DNA of 64,000 bases from Corallochytrium limacisporum (Eukaryota; Opisthokonta). The notes under the pieces were generated by a model. That model searched no databases. It had not been told where the DNA came from and worked only from the letters and a program-made list of their open reading frames with translations. The first letter of the stretch is position 1. Each line of letters starts with the position of its first letter. The translations under genes and the position numbers were made by a program. The stretch covers positions 174,727 through 238,726 of the forward strand of contig PDIP01000064.1 in assembly GCA_002811645.1 (NCBI GenBank). Direction: 5' to 3'. Positions 55,663 through 64,000 of the stretch are shown one piece after another.

Positions 55663-57114
55663 ATGCCGACACCAACTCTATCACTTCTGTTCATGGGTGG
55701 CCATACCCTGGAACAAGAACCACACAGAATCTCTATCGCAAAGTATTACCAATTGCCGCGATTAATTGCGACAGTGTTGGTCATCCTTGCGTATGTTTTC
55801 TTCATGATTAACACAGCAACGCCATCGGCTGACCTATTCTGCGTGCATCATGTATCATCAAATGAAGAGGATGATGATGCCATTCGCGCCATGGAAGACA
55901 CGGACTGCCTGCTCAAAGTACGCATGGGTTCACCAGTAGTGTTGGGATTGTTCTGGACCGCAGAGACCTTTGAGTACAATTTCGAACTTGAGAATTGCGA
56001 AGTTGTAAGTGGAAACGATTTAGAAACGCAGAAGAGCAAAGCTGGAAGCATTCAATACGGGTTGACGGACGGAAGTTATCTGCTGCAACTCAAGGCGAAA
56101 GATGGTGGTGTCTACAATGCTGTCGCCATGCGCAATCGACAGGCGGTGTCGCGCAAGTGCCTAGACATACAGTTGTTCCAGGCGTCCACTGTCAATGTTC
56201 ACAAAAAACAGCTTGAGTATCATTTAGATCATCATCCAACATCATTCTCGGTCCCATTGGCCATGATCTTGGCCGTGGCGGCTGTTTTTACGCTGCGGGC
56301 TTTGGTCTGGGACCAGTTTGAGGTCAATGCCAGGGAAGGCACTGTAAAGATTCAAACCAAGAGTGGCTACGGTACCACTTTGGATTTCAGTGTGTACCCC
56401 GTCGATCGAGTCATGAAATTTGGCGTTAAAGAGTACAATGAACTCGAACTAGCCATGCAAGATTCCCGCGGGCGGGTATCGAACTCACGGGCACTTGGAA
56501 GCTTCGGCGCGAGCGCCGGCCGCACCCTATTTCGTGCGGCCTACCTCGCACAAATACAGGCAACAGCAAATCAGAGCCAGGGCGGTGGAACTGTAATGGC
56601 CAACTACCACAATATCTTCTGTAAAGTCAGGACTGACTCGGTCATGGGCAGTCCGAACACGGACCCGTCGCGCGTGGCTCTGGTGAGTATCTTCTCTCAG
56701 CCACATTTAACCTTCGATGAGGCTGACGAGATTGCCAGTATGCTCAATCGGTTCTTGAGAGAATGTATTGATGAGGCCGTGCATGTAACCACGGGAGAGG
56801 ATTTCAGTCCTCGGCCGGCGTCGACAGTGGGAGTGGAAGGATTATACGGGAGCGGCTCAGAGGTGGAGGCGGTACAGGGTATGGAATTGAACGATCTTAG
56901 TACTCCTCGCCTCAATCAGTCTCCCCAGGACAACTTTGCCCCTCTAATTCAGCAGCGCCAGACAACGTGCGTAGTTTGCCTCACAAACATTCCAAAGATT
57001 GTGTTCTTCCCCTGCAAGCATGCAATTGTGTGCATTAATTGTAGCGAAGGATTGGAGACCTGTCCAATGTGCCGTACACCGATTAGTCAGAAGACGGTCA
57101 TGTATCTACCTTAG
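55663..57114 (+). CDS. Two-span membrane RING-type E3 ubiquitin ligase
   Basis: The 483-residue protein has membrane segments at about 30-52 (LIATVLVILAYVFFMIN) and 187-207 (SVPLAMILAVAAVFTLRALV). The ~135-residue domain between them contains several cysteines and a beta-rich pattern. A cytosolic part of about 270 residues ends in a C3HC4 RING (about 436-477: CVVC, PCKHAIVCINC, CPMC), which recruits a ubiquitin-charged E2. The RING lies almost at the C-terminus (ending VMYLP). The same layout occurs in animal MUL1/MAPL, but its BAM/GIDE domain is not evident. The frame begins at a GTG (55,603); the ATG at 55,663 has A at -3 and is used. Likely sites are the ER or mitochondrial outer membrane. 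It is convergent with the next gene, 39 bp away. Confidence 0.88.
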   Translation: MPTPTLSLLFMGGHTLEQEPHRISIAKYYQLPRLIATVLVILAYVFFMINTATPSADLFCVHHVSSNEEDDDAIRAMEDTDCLLKVRMGSPVVLGLFWTAETFEYNFELENCEVVSGNDLETQKSKAGSIQYGLTDGSYLLQLKAKDGGVYNAVAMRNRQAVSRKCLDIQLFQASTVNVHKKQLEYHLDHHPTSFSVPLAMILAVAAVFTLRALVWDQFEVNAREGTVKIQTKSGYGTTLDFSVYPVDRVMKFGVKEYNELELAMQDSRGRVSNSRALGSFGASAGRTLFRAAYLAQIQATANQSQGGGTVMANYHNIFCKVRTDSVMGSPNTDPSRVALVSIFSQPHLTFDEADEIASMLNRFLRECIDEAVHVTTGEDFSPRPASTVGVEGLYGSGSEVEAVQGMELNDLSTPRLNQSPQDNFAPLIQQRQTTCVVCLTNIPKIVFFPCKHAIVCINCSEGLETCPMCRTPISQKTVMYLP

Positions 57115-57153
57115 TAAAAATTGTATATTGAGTCCTTAGATTGATTTTGTTCT

Positions 57154-57876
57154 TTATAGTGCACGTTGAATTGATGATGATACCCAGGATGCAGGATTAC
57201 ATTTACGGATACATGTCATCTTTTGGAGATTCCTTGGCAGAGATTTTTTTGTCACCCCTGAGTCGTCATCTTCGTCACTCACTTTGGAGTAAAACAGGTT
57301 ATAAAATGTTTGCAATCGATATATCATTTCTCGGGGCGGTACGTCCGGATCACAGGCTAGTCCCAGATTCCCAGCCAGTTCCCGCAATTGAGGTCCTCTC
57401 AGATCAGCGTACTTTAGGGGACGCCTCTTCATCAGCGCTAGACAGTAAGTACGGGTCACATGCCGTGCGCTTGAGCCCTTATGTACCAGACGGTGATCCC
57501 GGACAAATTGCTTTAGAACATCAAGGCTCAGTTCGGCCAGAAATTCGTTTGGAACAGGCAAGCTCCCGTTTGCTGACCTGGCGTCCTCGTCCACGGTTGT
57601 ATTGTAAGGCACACGTTGAATTACTTTGGTGGCCAAGGGTTTGGGAGATTTGTAGTAGAAGACTTCAGGTTCAGTTTGAATTGTTGTTCTCCGCCGAGCT
57701 TTTGCCGCCGGGCTAAGAGTGCGAGCCTGACTTGACTGTATACGTGATCCTTTTCTCTTTGGGGTGTTCAGATTCGGACTTCGCATGTGCATGACCGAGA
57801 TGCTCTTTTCAGTCCGCAATGGGGTCGCTGGCTGAGAGACGGCCCGCCCTTTGATTTCTAAACCACCCAAAGGCAT
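57154..57876 (-). CDS. Basic nuclear-type protein with possible SAP-like motifs
   Basis: The 240-residue product is not firmly recognised. Residues 1-75 are basic and disordered, with Pro-directed sites (PATPLR, LNTPKRKGS, TLSPAAKARRR) and a probable nuclear signal. Residues about 112-200 contain two similar helix-extended-helix units (LSLDVLKQFVRDHRLVHKG and LRGPQLRELAGNLGLACDPD) that fit the spacing of SAP/HeH DNA-binding motifs, an inference. An acidic stretch (SDEDDDSG) and a short basic tail follow. The frame begins at GTG; the ATG three codons later has A at -3 and is used. Its stop lies only 39 bp from that of the RING gene, so the two transcripts probably overlap at their 3' ends. Confidence 0.75.
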   Translation of the reverse strand: MPLGGLEIKGRAVSQPATPLRTEKSISVMHMRSPNLNTPKRKGSRIQSSQARTLSPAAKARRRTTIQTEPEVFYYKSPKPLATKVIQRVPYNTTVDEDARSANGSLPVPNEFLAELSLDVLKQFVRDHRLVHKGSSARHVTRTYCLALMKRRPLKYADLRGPQLRELAGNLGLACDPDVPPREMIYRLQTFYNLFYSKVSDEDDDSGVTKKSLPRNLQKMTCIRKCNPASWVSSSIQRAL

Positions 57877-58341
57877 GTTTGCCACGAACTAAGGCATGCA
57901 GTCTATTGCTATCTGCTTTGAACTCAGAGTTTATCTTCTTCCGTGGTTCTGCTAGGAAGCAGACTTCGCGTGTTGATGCCCCCTCGTCTTTCCGCGGAGA
58001 AGACGTACTCGGTCTACTGTCAGTCGGCACTGACTTCCTGAAGTACCAACATATCCATGGAATCTGTATCACATACCATGATGGTAGACCTATCTTACAT
58101 AATGTACTCCGCAAGCTCTTGTCGTTGTGAACACGTAAGCAAATCAACTTTCGCGGTCATCTGTCCCCCTTTCCCACTTTCGCATAACCCGCACTGCAAC
58201 ACTCGGCAATCTCGCCCTCCCTCTATGAATTTCCTTACGGGTGGCAATCAATTTTGTTCGGGGGCGGGTGGAAGCGGAAACGGCCAAGAGGCCAGGAGCG
58301 AGTAGCGGCGGAGGGGGGGGGGGGGAATTTGACCCTGCCCA

Positions 58342-58365
58342 CCCCCCCCCCCCCCCCGGGGGGGG
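58342..58365. repeat. C16G8 palindromic homopolymer
   Basis: Sixteen C are followed directly by eight G, with G13 seventeen bases upstream. It is the longest C/G junction in the window. Confidence 0.9.
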
Positions 58366-60894
58366 AGGGGGGCCCTGGCACTCCTTTCTCCAGCCAGCCG
58401 TGATTAATGTGGCAGATAAAGACCCGGAATAAAAGAGGCCCCCGTTCCAAACACCACCATGACCCTGGCAGGTATAACACTGAAACCCTATTTAACAATT
58501 TAAAAATTATCTAACCAATCAGAGACTCGGAAAAGCGGGGGTCTCGTTTTTAGCGGCCAACCCCTCGTTCCGCATTTTTACTTCCTTTCGTTTCGAGAGG
58601 GAGTTTGAAGCGCGGAGGGGGGGACCACGGAGCAAGAAGCGGCCGCTGCAGGAAACAATAGCCAGAGTGACAGCGCAAAGCTCCAGGGCCACGTACGGGA
58701 AAACCGACAAGACTGACACAACGAAAGCAAAACAGGGAAAAGACCGCCTACCTTTTGCTGTCTTTCGAACGGCAAAGAACGCTGGCAGGAGACACACCAC
58801 TGCACGACCAAGGATAGGTGTGTCAAAATCGCCGGTACTGTGATATCATCAATTGTATAGAAAACATGAGATAAAAAAGTTTAGCATTTCGCCGAGCAAG
58901 ATAGGGGAGCCATCTCCAAAGAAATTGTCCCGTGTGTGTTCGGGTTCGGGTTTCTCTGCAGAGGGTTTTGGGTAGCGGTGGTGTCCGAGCCCGGGTGGGG
59001 GGACCCTGGCTAAGCACAAGGAGTCCCCCCGATTGGTCCGAATGCGGAGGGAAGGGTAGAACACATGAACGGCCCGAGCGGAGTGGGCCACGGGGGGTTG
59101 GAGGAGAGGGAGAGAATGGTGAAACCAGGAGGAGAAAAATGGTCAAAGAATGGTAAACATACGATGCGTGGCACTATTAATGAATATATTTAGTACCAGT
59201 GGTATGAGTTTACGAACGATTGACGGAATGGGGACAGGTGGAAAAATTTCGGCTATTTCATGCATTTCTCTTTCTTTCGTCTGCCCCGTTCTTTTTCTTT
59301 TATCTTTTCTTTTTTTTTTTGTGGGGGATTTCTCCTTGCTTTTTTCCTGTCACATTCTGGTCGGCCAGGGAGGCCCCAGCTGTCTCTGTCCCTCACAGCT
59401 GCACGTCGTTCGCAAGCCCCGGCTCTAAATCCGTAGCACACAAACACACAAAACGGCACAACAAACGATCAATTTTCTATATATTCAGTATGCCAAACTT
59501 ACCTCCAGGTTTTCAATGTTGCTCACCTGCTGGTCCCCCCACAGCCCCCTTGCCCCCCCGTTCTGTCCAGTCTGTGGCCGTTGTGCTCTGTGTTTCGGTA
59601 CTTGCCGTCTACGGCTTCTGTGGTTGGTCCGTTTGGACAGAGCGAGCAAGGAGAGAGGCTAAGATTTTTTTCGGTCCCACCCCCCCCTGCCAAAAAGTTG
59701 TCGGAAACGCGACAGTGTGGGGGGAGGGGGCAGGTGGGGTTTTGGGTAGTCTGCCCTCCTCCCTTCCTTTAGACCCCCCCTCCTCCCCCGTCGTATTCCC
59801 TTCGTGCTCGTTAGTACGTTTACTTTCTATTTTTCAATTCCGTCATGTGTTTTTCTTTTCCACGTCGCCCGGTTAAAGGTGCCTGTTTGTTCTCCTTCGC
59901 TCCTCGGCCAAACCGACGGTGCGTGTCCATTCTTTGTGGTGGTGGGGCTCCCCTCGCTGGGTGGGATGTGGGGCGGTGGTGGCGGGGCCACGGTAAACTT
60001 AGGGCGTAGTGTGTCTTTCCACGGTCAAACTCCCATAGGCGAACAACCGGCCAGTGTGTGCCGGGGGCCGCGGGGGGGCGGGCTTCGGGAGGGAACTGGG
60101 CTAGAAACCAACCCCTCCGTGCTTTGCGGAGCGGGGTTACAGGGAGGAGACGGCCCGGGAGGGGAGATGGTCTGTGAATGAAGAGAGGGGTCTCACCGTC
60201 CCTGCCCTTCGGCGGGGCCATGTACAAGCGGCGTCCGGTCGATGTGATAACGAATGTATGGAGAGCTAAGCCGGGGCCGAGGTCAAAAATCAGTGAATGT
60301 CCACGGTCTCTCTACTTTTTTTTTTTGGTGTTCTTGTTTTCTCTTTTATTTTTAGATTTTTGAGTTTCACTCATATTTTTTCTTTGGGCCGTCAAAAGAA
60401 ATAAAGGAAGAGTCATAGAGACCAAACCGCCTGGCCAAACGACTTGGTGGTCGTCGGTTTGCTTTCTGAGTTGAGTGTGCGTGTGTGCGGGAAAAAGGAC
60501 CGAGCCAAGCGGCGGGTAAAACGTTGGGACTGGGATGTGAACAGCCGTAAAGCAAAAGACACAAACGCTGCAATGGTGTTCTGTTTTTTTTTAAGCGACC
60601 AAAGCCAAAGCGGCGAGACTGGCGAGCCATTTTGCCCAACTCCCCTCCCCCCCCCCGGAGGCCCCCGACCAAACCACCTCCCCTTCACGCCTCACCTGTA
60701 TCGGTCTCAGTCTCTCTCTCTCTCTTTCTCTCTCGCTCTCGCTCGCTTTCTCATTTTCTGCTGTCGAGAAAGACGGGTTGAGAGGGGGGGAGGAGGAGGG
60801 GGGGGGTGATGATTTCAGAAATTTGGCACAACACACCAACACGGCAGTGGGCACTCACTACATGACTACCTAGCACCACAGCGTAGCGAGAGGG

Positions 60895-60924
60895 CGAGAG
60901 AGAGAGAGAGAGAGTGTGTGTGTG
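60895..60924. repeat. (GA)n(GT)n compound microsatellite
   Basis: A GA run passes directly into a GT run. It is non-coding, about 0.4 kb upstream of the myosin start. Confidence 0.9.
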
Positions 60925-61303
60925 ACAGGGCGATACTTTCGAAGCCACCTCCCGTGTCGTTCTTGGGTGTTGCGTCTTTGATAACATCGCGGCAGTCATG
61001 TAGGAACTGAATGCGTGCTGCGGGTCATTGGTTGCGGGTAACCCAAGCGGTGCAGAATGGGTCACCTGGCAGGTACACAAAGCTTGTGAGTGGTAGGACC
61101 TGACATCCACTGTAGCGCTGGAGGTGAAAGCGACCTGTGTGAGAGCTCCCGACGGAATAGAAGTGGAGCCTCTTGGTTTGGGACTTGCATAGGTTACAAT
61201 AGTCCCCTATTCACACGGGTTATCCCAGGTGGTGTTGAATCACCAGAGAACTTAGTGCACAAACGCAGACTGGGTCTGCAAATAGTATACATAGCCCGCA
61301 ACC

Positions 61304-64000
61304 ATGGCCGATTTCCAGGCAAAACAGAAAGCCATCGCTGGCGTTGACGACATGGTTTTGTTGTCCAACGTCAACGAAAAGGCGATTCTAGAGAACTTGA
61401 AGAAGAGGCACTTTGCGAAGCTCATGTTTTGCTACATTGGACCTGTGTTGGTAGCCGTCAACCCGTTCCAACAGTTGCCCTACTTCACGGACAGGGAGGT
61501 CGATCAGTACCAGGGCATTCCGCCACACGAGAATCCTCCGCATATTTACGCTGTGGCCGACAGCATGTTTCGCAATATGTTGATTGACCGGGAGAACCAG
61601 TGCGTCATCATTTCGGGTGAGTCAGGCGCGGGTAAGACCGTCAGCGCCAAGTTCATCATGAACTACCTGGCCCAGGTTTCCGGGGGCGGTGGCGATGCTC
61701 AGCACGTCAAGAGCGTCGTGCTGGAATCTAACCCCCTGCTCGAGGCCTTTGGTAACGCTAAGACCCTCCGCAACAACAATTCAAGTCGATTTGGCAAGTA
61801 CTTTGAGATTGGTTTCAGCGTAGCCGGCGCCCCGAATGGTGGTAAGATCAACCAGTTCCTGCTGGAAAAAAGCCGTGTGGTTGGTGTGCAGAAGGGTGAA
61901 CGTACTTTCCACATTTTCTACCAGCTGTCCAAGGGTGCCAGCCCGCAACAACGTGAAGTGCTGGGCGTGGACGGTAAGATGGACTACTTCCGCTACCTGG
62001 CCCAGAGCACTTGCTATGATGCGGATGGTATTGATGATGTGAAGGAATTCCAGGACACTCAGCGGGCAATGGGTGTTATGGGCATTGATGATGGCACTCA
62101 GATGGAAATTCTGAAGATCGTGGCCGGTATTCTGCATTTGGGTAACATTACGTTCATTGAGGATGGAAACAACGCCCAGGTGGCGGACATGGGCTTCCTC
62201 GATTTCCCTGCCTACCTGCTGGGCATTGACTCCCAGTCCCTGAACGCCAAGCTCACCACCCGCAGAATCGAGACCCGCTCAGCTGGTCGCCGTAACTCTA
62301 TCTACGATTCTCCCTTGAACGTTGAGCAGGCTGGTTTCACTCGTGATGCCCTCGCCAAAGCTGTATACGCGCGCATGTTTGACTGGCTGATCGAGGCTGT
62401 CAACCGTGCCCTGGGCAACCACAACTTTGACTTGAGCATCGGTGTGCTGGATATCTACGGTTTCGAGATTTTCGACAAGAATGGTTTTGAACAGTTTTGC
62501 ATTAACTTTGTGAACGAGAAGTTACAGCAGATTTTCATCGAACTGACCCTGAAGCAGGAGCAGGAAGAGTATAACCGGGAAGGCATCAAGTGGACGCCCA
62601 TCGACTACTTCAACAACAAGATTGTGTGCGATCTGATTGAGGGCAAGAGCCCACCGGGTCTTTCGCTTATTCTGGATGACGTGTGCAAGACCATGCACGC
62701 CCAGTCAGATGGCGCCGATATCAAGTTTGTTCAAAAAGCTTCCATGGGTGTGCCCAACAACCCACGCTTCCAGACCCTGAACACTGGCTTTGTGATTCAG
62801 CACTACGCCGGAAATGTAACCTATGAGGCTGATGGATTTGTCGAGAAGAACCGTGACACCCTGTACAAGGACCTCGTTGAGCTCATGCAAATGTCCCAGA
62901 GCACGTTCATCCGCAACCTGTTCCCAGACGTACTTGACGACGACAAGAAGACGAAGATTACCTTTGGTACGAAGATTCGTCGCCAGGCCAATGAATTGGT
63001 CGAGACACTGATGAAGGCCCAACCGTCCTACATCCGTTGCATCAAGCCCAACGATACGTTGAAGCCTGGAGACTTTGAGGACCGGCGCGTGAGTCATCAG
63101 ATCAAGTATCTCGGTCTTAAGGAGAATATCCGTGTTCGCCGTGCCGGGTTTGCGTACCGCCCCTTCTTTGACAAATTCCTTCGCCGCTATGCCATCTTGT
63201 CAAACCGTACCTTCCCGTACTGGACCGGTGATCCCATCGAGGGATGCAAGATAATTCTCACTGCGGCTAACATGGACCCGGCGGAGTGGCAGATCGGTAA
63301 GACCAAGCTATTCGTTAAGTCTCCGGAATCCCTCTTCATGCTCGAAGAGCTGCGTGAGCGCAAGTACAACGGGTATGCTAAGAAGATTCAGCGGGCCTGG
63401 CGTCGGTGGAACAATGAGAAGTACTACCTGGAGCTGCGCCAGAAGGCACTCACAGTGCTCGGTGGTCGCAAACAGAGGCATCGCAACACAATCAACCGCT
63501 TCTTCGTGTCTGACTATATTGGCTACATGGACAACAAGGTCTTGCAGTCGTTCGTGGGCAAGAAGGAACGAGTTGGCTTCGCTGACAAGGTCACACTGTA
63601 CGACAAGAAGTTCCAAACCAGTAAGGCTGATCTGATGATCGGTGAGCGCATCGTTTACATTGTCGGTCTGGAGAAGGCCAAGGAAGGTCCCAACAAAGGC
63701 AAACTGCAACGTGTTCTGAAGCACAAGCTGGCATGCACGGGCATTGCGTCCATTGACATTTCGACGCGGCCCGACGGATTCATCTTGATCCACCCGGTCA
63801 ATCCCGACCCCAAACACCCAGTCTACGACATTTTGCTGGAGAGTGTTTTCAAGACAGAGTTTCTGGTCGTCCTCACCGAGGTGTTCCAGAAGGCCCTGCA
63901 ACGCAATCCTCCGCTCAATTTCACTGACAACATGGAGATGAGTGTTAAGAAGAAGCTGCTGGACCGCAGTGGCAAGCGTGCGATTACCTTTGTTGCGGGA
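61304..64000 (+). CDS. Class I myosin, long-tailed type (3' truncated by window)
   Basis: This actin-based motor works at membranes and in endocytosis. The first 899 residues are seen in one open frame; the end lies outside the window. The ATG context is CAACCATGG. The motor head covers about 10-690: P-loop GESGAGKT (105-112), switch I around NNNSSRFGKY, switch II DIYGFEIF, actin-binding region and FIRNLFP. The TEDS site is Ser332 in RRNSIY, exactly 16 residues before DALAK, matching the basic-x-Ser-x-Tyr consensus of PAK/Ste20-type kinases, as in fungal and amoeboid class I myosins. One IQ motif follows at about 695 (IQRAWRRW) for calmodulin. The lipid-binding TH1 tail starts at about 720 and is still running at the edge. 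TH2 and SH3 domains cannot be seen. No intron interrupts it. Confidence 0.96.
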   Translation, partial: MADFQAKQKAIAGVDDMVLLSNVNEKAILENLKKRHFAKLMFCYIGPVLVAVNPFQQLPYFTDREVDQYQGIPPHENPPHIYAVADSMFRNMLIDRENQCVIISGESGAGKTVSAKFIMNYLAQVSGGGGDAQHVKSVVLESNPLLEAFGNAKTLRNNNSSRFGKYFEIGFSVAGAPNGGKINQFLLEKSRVVGVQKGERTFHIFYQLSKGASPQQREVLGVDGKMDYFRYLAQSTCYDADGIDDVKEFQDTQRAMGVMGIDDGTQMEILKIVAGILHLGNITFIEDGNNAQVADMGFLDFPAYLLGIDSQSLNAKLTTRRIETRSAGRRNSIYDSPLNVEQAGFTRDALAKAVYARMFDWLIEAVNRALGNHNFDLSIGVLDIYGFEIFDKNGFEQFCINFVNEKLQQIFIELTLKQEQEEYNREGIKWTPIDYFNNKIVCDLIEGKSPPGLSLILDDVCKTMHAQSDGADIKFVQKASMGVPNNPRFQTLNTGFVIQHYAGNVTYEADGFVEKNRDTLYKDLVELMQMSQSTFIRNLFPDVLDDDKKTKITFGTKIRRQANELVETLMKAQPSYIRCIKPNDTLKPGDFEDRRVSHQIKYLGLKENIRVRRAGFAYRPFFDKFLRRYAILSNRTFPYWTGDPIEGCKIILTAANMDPAEWQIGKTKLFVKSPESLFMLEELRERKYNGYAKKIQRAWRRWNNEKYYLELRQKALTVLGGRKQRHRNTINRFFVSDYIGYMDNKVLQSFVGKKERVGFADKVTLYDKKFQTSKADLMIGERIVYIVGLEKAKEGPNKGKLQRVLKHKLACTGIASIDISTRPDGFILIHPVNPDPKHPVYDILLESVFKTEFLVVLTEVFQKALQRNPPLNFTDNMEMSVKKKLLDRSGKRAITFVAG

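Larger units (their letters stand above)
57877..61303. other. G/C- and microsatellite-rich promoter spacer
   Basis: These 3.4 kb lie between two 5' ends. No gene is supported. It holds G13 (58,313-58,325), C16G8 (58,342-58,365), a T11-type tract near 59,310, G-rich blocks around 59,720 and 60,060, (CT)n at 60,710-60,733, G-rich 60,780-60,807 and (GA)n(GT)n at 60,895-60,924. The last ~250 bases are less repetitive and probably contain the myosin promoter and leader. Confidence 0.65.

Overview
This is eukaryotic nuclear DNA from a gene-dense but intron-poor genome. Seventeen protein genes can be supported. All but one read as a single uninterrupted frame to a stop, and the last, a class I myosin, stays open for 899 codons to the window edge. 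Encoded proteins include a cyclophilin with a mitochondrial-type leader, WW/FF and bHLH-zipper nuclear factors, a RasGAP with C2 domains, a RING ligase with two membrane segments and a myosin I. Together they suggest an opisthokont, either a unicellular relative of animals and fungi or an early-diverging fungus. A secreted Agd3-like polysaccharide deacetylase and a possible Rsa3-type ribosome assembly factor give it a fungus-like flavour. The species cannot be named from the sequence, and the opisthokont call is inference.

Layout. Bases 1-22,200 are nearly empty: a small single-pass membrane protein (5.5-5.9 kb, minus) and a predicted N-myristoylated protein (14.9-15.7 kb, plus). From 22.2 kb genes are packed: an acidic coiled-coil protein, a DUF1295 membrane reductase or methyltransferase, an assembly gap (26,038-26,269), a membrane-anchored cyclophilin and a WW-FF protein. 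A spacer of about 3.5 kb follows. Then come a bHLH-zipper factor, an aldo-keto reductase, a membrane-anchored JmjC/cupin protein, lysyl-tRNA synthetase, a MaoC/hydratase-2 enzyme, a possible Rsa3-like protein, a C2-C2-RasGAP, an SDR, the Agd3-like deacetylase, a large mitochondrial-type helical protein, a RING ligase and a nuclear-type protein. After 3.4 kb of G/C-rich spacer the 5' part of a long-tailed class I myosin runs off the end.

Organisation. Five convergent pairs are separated by only about 40-150 bp, while spacers holding 5' ends are long and often carry G or C homopolymers of 7-16 bases, some as C-run/G-run palindromes. Fifteen of seventeen chosen start codons have A at -3 and most of the rest have G. 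This argues that TTG/GTG-initiated extensions of several frames are not real, and seven starts are placed at internal ATGs on that basis. The genes are functionally mixed, as expected for a eukaryote. No tRNA, rRNA, CRISPR array or intact transposon was recognised.
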